Assembly: GCA_003281365.1 (NCBI GenBank)
Contig: QCCF01000006.1
Span: forward strand, 23,767 to 87,766
Length of the DNA stretch: 64,000 nt
Direction: 5' to 3'
From: Prochlorococcus sp. AG-347-K18
GTDB lineage: Bacteria > Cyanobacteriota > Cyanobacteriia > PCC-6307 > Cyanobiaceae
In this document: positions 57,807 through 64,000 of the stretch, in pieces
Layout: every line of letters starts with the position of its first letter
Numbering within the stretch: position 1 is the first letter of the stretch
Position numbers and translations under genes: made by a program
Notes under the pieces: model-generated
The model's database searches: none
Told to the model about the DNA's origin: nothing
The model's input: the letters and a program-made list of their open reading frames with translations, nothing else

Positions 57807-58148
57807 ATGACTGAGATCGTCAATCTTTCAATCAGTCAAAGCGCTGCTTCAGAACTATCTAGGCAAGCTTCTTTTGGAGGTTCTCCAGGAGAAATGTCGA
57901 TTGATTTGGTAGAGGATAAAAATTGCTCTGAAGGATGGATGCATATTAAATTAAGGCCAGGTACATGTAATGGATCCCCTATTTCAAGAACTGAAGGAGT
58001 AACTTTATACGCGGATGTAAAAAAGTTTAATTTACTGAAAGATTTAAAATTAGATTATTACGGTGATTTGAGCGGTGGTGGATTTCTTATTTCAACACCG
58101 AAAAATGCAAAACGTTGTTCCTGTGGTTCTGGCTTCAAACTTTTGTAG
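57807..58148 (+). CDS. A-type Fe-S carrier (IscA/HesB-like)
   Basis: A 113-residue A-type iron-sulfur carrier. The three expected cysteines are in RPGTCNGSP (about residue 57) and KRCSCGSGFKL at the end (CxCG). The start at ATG 57807-57809 is chosen because the longer frame would run back into the tRNA gene. The first cysteine motif is GTCNG where IscA/SufA usually have GGCSG, so this is a divergent paralogue. Its role is inferred as delivering or storing Fe-S clusters; IscA/SufA versus HesB/ErpA subgroup is unclear. Confidence 0.82.
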   Translation: MTEIVNLSISQSAASELSRQASFGGSPGEMSIDLVEDKNCSEGWMHIKLRPGTCNGSPISRTEGVTLYADVKKFNLLKDLKLDYYGDLSGGGFLISTPKNAKRCSCGSGFKLL

Positions 58149-58261
58149 AATGGATATGTCTTTTTTGCAAACTAATATTATTTTCATTAATTGGCTGCTC
58201 TCAAGATAAAATAAACAAAAAGTTTATTCAAATAAAATTTGAACATGACAGAGATGAATGA
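58115..58261 (+). pseudogene. lipoprotein-like reading frame before valS (possible frameshift)
   Basis: From TTG 58115 this frame encodes 48 residues. After an unlikely leader it contains LFCKLILFSLIGCSQDKINKK split across a perfect lipobox (L-I-G-C), then a short Lys/Asp-rich end stopping at 58261. It overlaps the carrier gene's 3' end and the start of valS. Removing one T from the T6 run at 58161-58166 joins ATG 58156 to this frame, giving MSFCKLILFSLIGCSQDK, a model lipoprotein signal. It may be a decayed gene, a slippage-dependent gene or chance. Confidence 0.4.
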
Positions 58262-61001
58262 TCAATTATCTTTAGAGAATTATTCACCTTTTGAAGTAGA
58301 GAAAAAGTGGCAAGAAAAATGGGAAAGTCTAAAGGCGTTTAGTCCTAACCCTGAGGATGATGGGGAGCCTTTTTGTGTTGTTATTCCGCCACCAAATGTA
58401 ACTGGATCTTTGCATATGGGGCATGCATTTAATACGGCTTTGATAGATGTTGTAGTACGTTTTCAAAGACTTTTAGGTAAGAATGTTTTGTGTTTACCAG
58501 GAACTGATCATGCTTCAATAGCTGTTCAAACTATTCTCGAAAAACAATTAAAAAGTGAAGGCAAGACAAGTGAGGATATTGGAAGAGATGAATTTCTTAA
58601 AAGAGCATGGAACTGGAAAGAACAAAGTGGTGGAAGAATAGTTTCTCAATTAAAAAGGATAGGATATTCAGTTGACTGGACGAGAGAAAGATTTACTCTT
58701 GATCAAAAATTAAATGAAGCAGTTATTGAGGCTTTTAATATTCTCTATAAAAAGAATTTAATTTATAGAGGCGAATATTTGGTTAATTGGTGCCCTGAAT
58801 CTCAATCTGCCGTAAGTGATCTTGAAGTTGAAATGCAAGAAGTAAATGGCCATTTATGGCATTTTAAATACCCTTTACTTTCTGAAAGTGGTGAACAGTT
58901 AGATCAGTACTTAGAAGTTGCAACAACAAGACCTGAAACTCTTTTGGGTGATACTGCTGTGGCAGTTAATCCTGATGATGATAGATATAAAGAATTTATT
59001 GGCGTCAAAGTAAAAGTCCCTTTCGTTGATAGAGAAATACCTATTATTGCTGATTCACATGTTGATAAAGATTTTGGTACGGGTTGTGTGAAGGTTACTC
59101 CAGCTCATGATCCAAATGATTTTGCAATAGGAAAACGGCATAATTTAAAACAGATTAATGTAATGAACAAAGATGGAACTTTAAATATTAATGCTGGTAT
59201 TTTTCAAAATTTAGATAGATATGAGGCTAGAAAGAAAATTATCAAAGAATTGGATAACTTAGGCCTTTTGACAAAGATAGAGGATTATAAACATACTGTT
59301 CCTTTTTCTGATAGAGGTAAGGTGCCAATTGAACCTTTACTGTCAACACAATGGTTTTTGAAAATGGATGATATGTCACAAGGATGTCTTAATGAAATTG
59401 TTTCTAAAAACCCATCGTTTATTCCTCCACGCTGGGAGAAAGTTTATAAGGATTGGTTAGAGAATATTAATGATTGGTGTATTAGTCGGCAATTGTGGTG
59501 GGGACACCAAATACCAGCATGGTATGTTTTAGATGATTCTCAAGACTCAATAGAACAAAATACTCCATATATCGTTGCAAGAAGTGAAGAAGATGCCTTA
59601 ATCGAAGCTAATAAAAAATTTGGATTAAATATTAAATTGGTTCGTGATAAAGATGTTTTGGATACATGGTTTTCAAGTGGTTTATGGCCTTTCTCAACAC
59701 TTGGTTGGCCAAATACAAATGATCCGGATTTTAAAAAATGGTATCCAAATAATGTTCTTGTTACTGGTTTCGATATTATTTTCTTCTGGGTGGCCAGAAT
59801 GACAATGATGGGGAATACTTTTACGAATAATATTCCTTTTAAGGATGTTTATATTCATGGTCTAGTTCGAGATGAAAACAATAAAAAAATGAGTAAAAGT
59901 TCAGGTAATGGTATTGATCCAATACTATTAATTAATAAATATGGTTCTGATGCTCTACGATTTGCTTTAATTCGAGAAGTTGCAGGCGCTGGACAAGATA
60001 TCCGGCTTGATTTTGATAGGGAAAAAGATACATCTTCAACTATTGAAGCTTCAAGAAATTTTGCGAATAAATTATGGAATGCAACTAAATTTGTGTTAAT
60101 TAATAAAACTTCTAACAATAATTATTCGCTTAATGAGAGTGATGAAAATTCTTTAGAGTTATGTGATAAGTGGATTTTATCAAAATTGAATCAGGTAAAT
60201 ATACAAGTCGCTGTTTTGTTGAAAGAATATAAATTGGGAGAATCTGCGAAACTCCTATATGAATTTGCATGGAATGATTTTTGTGACTGGTATGTAGAAT
60301 TTGCCAAACAAAGGTTTAATAATAAAGAGACTAAAAATAGACAAATATCTGAAAAAGTTTTAATAAAAGTGCTCAATGATATTTTGGTAATGATTCACCC
60401 TTTTATGCCGCATATTACTGAGGAACTTTGGCATGTACTGCAACTAAAACCAGATAATGCATTATTATCTCTTCAAAAATGGCCAATTCATGAAAATAAA
60501 TTTGTTGATAGTAAGCTTGATAATTCCTTTCAGCAACTCTTTGAAATTATTAGGTTGATTAGAAATTTGAGATCTGAATTAGGTCTTAAGCCATCAGAAA
60601 AAAGTCCTGTATATTTAATTTCAGACAATGATGAATTGATTGCTTTTTTAAAAACTTTAGTTGACGATATTAAAACCTTAACAAAATCTTCCAAAGTATT
60701 TATTTTTAAATCTAATGCTGTTGATAAAAAAGAGTTTGCTAAATCTTTTTCTGGGATAATTAGTGATTTAGAGGTTTACTTACCTTTTCAGGATTTTGTA
60801 AATATAGATGCATTGAAGGAAAGGTTAACCAAGGATTTTAAAAAGGTGACTATTGAATTAGAAAATTTAAATAAGAGATTATCTAATAAAAATTTCGTTG
60901 ATAAGGCTCCAAAAGATATTGTTGATGAATGCAGATTTAAATTAAATGAGGGTTCGGTGCAAAAGGAGAAGATTACTAAAAAACTCGAACTATTAGATTG
61001 A
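58245..61001 (+). CDS. valS: valyl-tRNA synthetase
   Basis: A class Ia synthetase that charges tRNA-Val; a tRNA-Val gene lies 450 bp upstream. The protein of about 918 residues has the HIGH-type motif PNVTGSLHMGHAFNTAL (about 50-66), the editing domain (ATTRPETLLGDTAVAVNP), KMSKSSGNGIDP (about 548-559) and a C-terminal coiled coil. ATG 58245 is taken as the start; ATG 58254 is equally possible, and the TTG at 58239 is less likely. It overlaps the VTT protein gene by 4 bp. Confidence 0.97.
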   Translation: MTEMNDQLSLENYSPFEVEKKWQEKWESLKAFSPNPEDDGEPFCVVIPPPNVTGSLHMGHAFNTALIDVVVRFQRLLGKNVLCLPGTDHASIAVQTILEKQLKSEGKTSEDIGRDEFLKRAWNWKEQSGGRIVSQLKRIGYSVDWTRERFTLDQKLNEAVIEAFNILYKKNLIYRGEYLVNWCPESQSAVSDLEVEMQEVNGHLWHFKYPLLSESGEQLDQYLEVATTRPETLLGDTAVAVNPDDDRYKEFIGVKVKVPFVDREIPIIADSHVDKDFGTGCVKVTPAHDPNDFAIGKRHNLKQINVMNKDGTLNINAGIFQNLDRYEARKKIIKELDNLGLLTKIEDYKHTVPFSDRGKVPIEPLLSTQWFLKMDDMSQGCLNEIVSKNPSFIPPRWEKVYKDWLENINDWCISRQLWWGHQIPAWYVLDDSQDSIEQNTPYIVARSEEDALIEANKKFGLNIKLVRDKDVLDTWFSSGLWPFSTLGWPNTNDPDFKKWYPNNVLVTGFDIIFFWVARMTMMGNTFTNNIPFKDVYIHGLVRDENNKKMSKSSGNGIDPILLINKYGSDALRFALIREVAGAGQDIRLDFDREKDTSSTIEASRNFANKLWNATKFVLINKTSNNNYSLNESDENSLELCDKWILSKLNQVNIQVAVLLKEYKLGESAKLLYEFAWNDFCDWYVEFAKQRFNNKETKNRQISEKVLIKVLNDILVMIHPFMPHITEELWHVLQLKPDNALLSLQKWPIHENKFVDSKLDNSFQQLFEIIRLIRNLRSELGLKPSEKSPVYLISDNDELIAFLKTLVDDIKTLTKSSKVFIFKSNAVDKKEFAKSFSGIISDLEVYLPFQDFVNIDALKERLTKDFKKVTIELENLNKRLSNKNFVDKAPKDIVDECRFKLNEGSVQKEKITKKLELLD

Positions 61002-61600
61002 GAATGAATATATTCCTAGAAAATATTTATAATTTGTCTTTTTTTTTTAATACTGGAATCGGAATCTTATCGTTTGTTTGTATTTATATTTTAATTGTTT
61101 TATTAATACTTCCAGCTTCTTGGTTATCTTTATTATCAGGTTTTTTATATGGCTCATATTTAGGATCAATTATCGTTTTCATTTCCGCTTGCATTGGAGC
61201 ATCACTTGCATTCTTTTTATCAAAAACTTTTTTTTCAAAAAAGCTAAAAAACCTTTTTAGCCGATATCCAAAATTAAGTGTTATTGAGAAAGTAATAGAA
61301 AAGGGCGGACTTAAATTAATTTTTTTAGCGAGATTATCTCCGATATTTCCCTTCAGTATTTTAAATTATTTTTACGGTTTTAATAATATTAAATTTAGAG
61401 ATTTCTCTCTTGGCCTTCTTGGAATTATTCCAGGAACTTTTCTTTATTGCTCAATAGGTAGTTTGGCAAAAAGTCTTCAGGAGTTAAAAAATGTGCAATC
61501 ACCAAATAATTTGTATATGACTATCATCGGAGTAGTTTCAACTTTTCTGGTTGTATATTTCTTAGCTAAATACTCCAGAGAATATTTTGAAAACTCCTAA
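60998..61600 (+). CDS. VTT/TVP38-type (DedA-like) membrane protein
   Basis: A 200-residue integral membrane protein with about five hydrophobic segments. VTT family hallmarks are LLILPASWLSLLSGFLYGSYLGS (P-x3-G-x-x-F/L-G), KGGLKLIFLARLSPIFPFSILNYFYGF (the R-x-x-P-x-x-P/F core) and LGIIPGTFLYCSIGSLA. VTT proteins are proposed lipid scramblases or lipid-carrier transporters. It overlaps valS by 4 bp, so expression is coupled, and its stop lies 4 bp from that of the small minus-strand ORF. Confidence 0.88.
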   Translation: MRMNIFLENIYNLSFFFNTGIGILSFVCIYILIVLLILPASWLSLLSGFLYGSYLGSIIVFISACIGASLAFFLSKTFFSKKLKNLFSRYPKLSVIEKVIEKGGLKLIFLARLSPIFPFSILNYFYGFNNIKFRDFSLGLLGIIPGTFLYCSIGSLAKSLQELKNVQSPNNLYMTIIGVVSTFLVVYFLAKYSREYFENS

Positions 61601-61604
61601 GAAT

Positions 61605-61757
61605 TTAATCTTTAATATTCCAATCTCTAATAGATGCAATTAAGATAAACCAAAATAGCCTAACTTTACCTAACAAAGTTTTATTGGCTTCTAATTCAAT
61701 ATATTTTGCCTGTCCACAAGGTGTTTTTATGTAGTTGAAAACTGTTTTCTTTTTCAT
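61605..61757 (-). CDS. small ORF, 50 codons, not previously listed
   Basis: An ATG-started frame of 50 codons in the 273-bp gap between the VTT and ligase genes. It begins MKKKTVFNYIKTPCGQAKYI, continues with LEANKTLLGKV and then RLFWFILIASIRDWNIKD, so it has a basic start and a short aromatic hydrophobic stretch (about 34-43) too short for a firm transmembrane call. A weak GAG lies 4 bases before the ATG. It is 116 bp downstream of the ligase gene on the same strand, and its stop is 4 bp from the convergent VTT stop, as for real genes elsewhere in the window. No homologue is known to me. Confidence 0.5.
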   Translation of the reverse strand: MKKKTVFNYIKTPCGQAKYIELEANKTLLGKVRLFWFILIASIRDWNIKD

Positions 61758-61873
61758 ACGTCTCGCAAAATGGCCTGATCATTATTCTTACTATTTTATA
61801 GCTAAGATTTTAAGTTTTTAATTAAAAACAACTTTTGTCATTGACTACTTTGTTGAAAAGCATTTTTTAAAAT

Positions 61874-63202
61874 TTAAATTTTTTCTCCAGCTTTAAATCC
61901 TCTAAAGCATTTGAATCTAGGAAACCTAAGACTAAAAGCCACCGCATCCTTGGATTTAGTTTTGGCATCAGCTCTGATTTCTACAAGTTGACCAACGAGA
62001 TGATTACGTTTTGACCAGTATTCTTCACGTTGGATATCACTAAAACCGCTTCCGCAACTAAGATTATATTCATACCCATCATCTTCTCCCTCTACCAAGA
62101 TTGCTCCCAGTCTACCTTTATTGCGACCTGTACCTTCCTCCACCGATACAACTTTTAAAGTGACTTCAATAAAAGGTTTTGCTTTTAACCAACTGTGTGT
62201 TCTTTTACATTCATATATTGCATCAGGATCTTTAATCATTACTCCTTCATATCCACCTTCCACGGCAGATTTATTCAGCTCTATAAATCTTTTTTGTCCA
62301 TCCTTAGTGTCCAGATCTACATTTTCCCATTCAAGTGTTTGTACATGCTTTAGAAGCATAGAATGTTTCGCTACCCATTCTTTTACTAATAAACTTCTTT
62401 TTGTTTGACTGGTGTTCCATCTCCCTTTTTGAAAGTTTTCAAGGGGACATAAGTCAAATAGGTGGAGAACTGCGTCTTTGGTTTGTTTGCCATCTTTTCT
62501 ATGTACTTGTTTCATTAAATCTTGAAAGTTAGCGCTCATTACTTCACCATCGAGTACTAAGTCATAAGGAGCTGGGTCTTTTTTTAAGACGTTTTCTATT
62601 TCTGAGATAATATGGCCAAAATTATGAAATTGTTTCCCATTTCGAGAAAACATTTCTACTTTATTTTGTCTAATAATAGTTAAGACGCGTACTCCATCTA
62701 ATTTGATTTCAATTTGTTTTTTCCCTATCATTTTTTTCTCATGATTTGCACTGTCATGAGCTAAAGGACAAGAAAAAATAGGAATAGCATATTTGGGAAA
62801 TTTCTTTGCTATTTTGTTGATTGTTTTTTCAGACACACCACATCTAAGATCTTTAATTAAAACTCGTCTATAAAAGCCATTCCATTCTTCTTTTGTTGCA
62901 GATTCCATAGCAGTCAGAATTGAATCGCGAGCAGCATGACCAGTAAGTTCTCTTTGAATAAGCTTATTAGCTAATTTTCTAAAATCTTCAAATAAATAAT
63001 TTTGACTTTTTTCAGTCTCTTTCTCAGGAACAATTTTTACACCAAAAGTCACCAATGGATCAAGTGCCATTCGGATACCTTCAAAAAAATCATCTAAACC
63101 TTCTTCCATTGCTTTTGAGATGATTTTTTCTTTATCTAATCTGCTTGGATGTAATTCTAATTGATGTATTATTTCTTCTTTAAACAATTCTTTTTGCCTC
63201 AC
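61874..63202 (-). CDS. ATP-dependent DNA ligase, T4-like
   Basis: A 442-residue polynucleotide ligase. Adenylation motif I is EIKLDGVR with the lysine at 167, motif III VLDGEVMSANFQDLM, motif IV EGVMIKDPDA and motif V WLKAKPFIEVTLKVV. A C-terminal OB fold with FSLRFPRF follows. The N-terminal region, with RELTGHAARDSIL and LIKDLRCGVSEKTINKI, parallels T4 gp30 (RKLTGNAA, RDLECGAS) more than Ku-linked LigD or LigB enzymes. It is probably a second ligase for repair beside the NAD-dependent LigA. It is co-directional with its downstream small ORF and with the gene upstream (9 bp). Confidence 0.92.
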   Translation of the reverse strand: MRQKELFKEEIIHQLELHPSRLDKEKIISKAMEEGLDDFFEGIRMALDPLVTFGVKIVPEKETEKSQNYLFEDFRKLANKLIQRELTGHAARDSILTAMESATKEEWNGFYRRVLIKDLRCGVSEKTINKIAKKFPKYAIPIFSCPLAHDSANHEKKMIGKKQIEIKLDGVRVLTIIRQNKVEMFSRNGKQFHNFGHIISEIENVLKKDPAPYDLVLDGEVMSANFQDLMKQVHRKDGKQTKDAVLHLFDLCPLENFQKGRWNTSQTKRSLLVKEWVAKHSMLLKHVQTLEWENVDLDTKDGQKRFIELNKSAVEGGYEGVMIKDPDAIYECKRTHSWLKAKPFIEVTLKVVSVEEGTGRNKGRLGAILVEGEDDGYEYNLSCGSGFSDIQREEYWSKRNHLVGQLVEIRADAKTKSKDAVAFSLRFPRFKCFRGFKAGEKI

Positions 63203-63211
63203 GAGAATTTA

Positions 63212-63631
63212 TTAATTCACTTTAGCTATTCTGTCTATTTTCCAATCATTGTCAGTTTTTGCAAAAGTAAAATCTAATGGGAGCTCATCTTGTTTGTCTT
63301 CTGATTTTAAATTCAAGGTTATTATGATTTGATCTTCTTGGACTCTAGGTCTTCCAGACTTTAAATTTCTGTATTTATTGAGATTTAAACTAGCTAAAAA
63401 TTTAAGAAAGTCTTGACGTTTAACATGAGTCTTATAAGTTTTTGTAGTCAAACCATAAGCTGCATCAATTCTTCCAGCAGCTATTTGATCAAAAAACTTT
63501 CTTACTAGTGGATTTATTCCTCTGGCGCTTATAACTAATTTGACCGCATTAAAAGTCCAAAAAGAAATTAGTACTGCTCCGCCAACTAATAATGCTTTAA
63601 TTCCGATATCTTTAACTAGTGTTGCATCCAT
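63212..63631 (-). CDS. conserved hypothetical membrane-anchored protein
   Basis: A 139-residue protein with one N-terminal transmembrane helix (IKALLVGGAVLISFWTFNAV, about 11-30). A soluble domain (about 38-139), with RKFFDQIAAGRIDAAYGLTTKTYK and LPLDFTFAKTDNDWKIDRIAKV, is followed by the stop. The alternating helix-then-strand pattern resembles NTF2/DUF4864-type folds, but no catalytic motif is visible. It lies 9 bp upstream of the ligase gene on the same strand. Function unknown. Confidence 0.8.
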   Translation of the reverse strand: MDATLVKDIGIKALLVGGAVLISFWTFNAVKLVISARGINPLVRKFFDQIAAGRIDAAYGLTTKTYKTHVKRQDFLKFLASLNLNKYRNLKSGRPRVQEDQIIITLNLKSEDKQDELPLDFTFAKTDNDWKIDRIAKVN

Positions 63632-63716
63632 GTTAATTTGAATTTTTTATTACTTTAAGAAAATAAATCGTTTTTGATGGCTTTTTTTGTCAAAATAATA
63701 TTAATCTTAATCCATA

Positions 63717-64000
63717 ATGTCTGTAATTCCTCTTTTACCCTTATTTCATAGATTTAATAGCCAATATTTTGAAAATTCTTTAACGATTAACAATCAACCT
63801 TTAGTAAAAGTTAGATGGAGTGATAATAGATTAAAAACTACTGCAGGTTTTTATAAAAGAAAACGAATAAATGGTCTTGTAGATTCTGAAATTATTTTAT
63901 CGAAACCTATATTGAGTAAATTATCTACTAGTGAAATAAACAGTACTTTATGTCATGAAATGATTCATGCATGGGTAGATAGGATATTAAAGAAAAATGA
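63717..64000 (+). CDS. SprT-like zinc metalloprotease-family protein (3' end outside the window)
   Basis: The frame from ATG 63717 stays open to the right edge (94 complete codons). It begins MSVIPLLPLFHRFNSQYFEN and reaches VRWSDNRLKTTAGFYKRKR, a typical SprT/Spartan opening. LCHEMIHAWVDRI (about residues 81-93) includes the HExxH zinc motif. SprT-like proteins include Spartan, which repairs DNA-protein crosslinks, and uncharacterised bacterial relatives. The frame has no stop in the window and so was easy to miss. It diverges from the 63212-63631 gene. Confidence 0.88.
   Translation, partial: MSVIPLLPLFHRFNSQYFENSLTINNQPLVKVRWSDNRLKTTAGFYKRKRINGLVDSEIILSKPILSKLSTSEINSTLCHEMIHAWVDRILKKN

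Overview
The window is chromosomal DNA from a marine picocyanobacterium, almost certainly a high-light-adapted Prochlorococcus. The base composition is very AT-rich, intergenic gaps are tiny, and gene starts often use TTG or GTG with weak ribosome binding sites. The gene complement fits: plant-type sucrose-phosphate synthase, ABC1 kinase, VTE5-like kinase, a group 2 cyanobacterial sigma factor, and an A-type Fe-S carrier next to valS. The order dnaN - PRC-barrel gene - purL - purF - gyrA-like - TPR gene - queG - DUF502 - nusB - ftsY - SpoIIE-type phosphatase - argH - RNA-binding protein - dusA is, from memory, the first block of genes in published Prochlorococcus genomes. The window therefore straddles coordinate zero, in inverted orientation. 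No genus-level search could be run.

Layout. Positions 1-17006 hold the block that starts at dnaN, mostly on the minus strand: replication (dnaN, gyrA-like), purine synthesis (purL, purF), secretion (ftsY), transcription (nusB), arginine (argH), queuosine (queG) and RNA processing genes. Positions 17007-17342 form the only gene-free gap above 300 bp and look like oriC, with two tandem DnaA boxes, four TAG triplets beside them (a DnaA-trio-like element), an AT-rich stretch and several degenerate boxes. Positions 17343-42433 carry thrC, an ABC1 kinase, DNA repair genes (recN, uvrA), sucrose-phosphate synthase, mraY, argG, rpsF, aroE, dnaK, purU, a ClC antiporter, acnB, a DAHP synthase, a phytol-kinase-like gene and a sigma factor. 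Positions 42642-57621 carry ppk, an MFS transporter, cobA, a tight pyrG-queE-queC-pabB-pabC cluster, aspS, gcvT, and speB-speE-mazG. Positions 57720-64000 carry tRNA-Val(UAC), an IscA/HesB-like carrier, valS, a VTT membrane protein, a T4-type ATP-dependent DNA ligase and a partial SprT-like protein.

Nearly everything is core housekeeping. I saw no prophage, insertion sequence, CRISPR array, toxin-antitoxin pair or genomic island. The most useful unexplained signals are small. They are the DnaA-trio-like origin, a 10-bp inverted repeat that would pair with the ribosome binding site of sucrose-phosphate synthase, and an unlisted 50-codon ORF between the VTT gene and the ligase. A lipoprotein-like reading frame squeezed between the Fe-S carrier and valS also needs a one-base shift in a T6 run to gain an ATG. 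Several convergent genes share overlapping stop codons, which leaves no room for intrinsic terminators.
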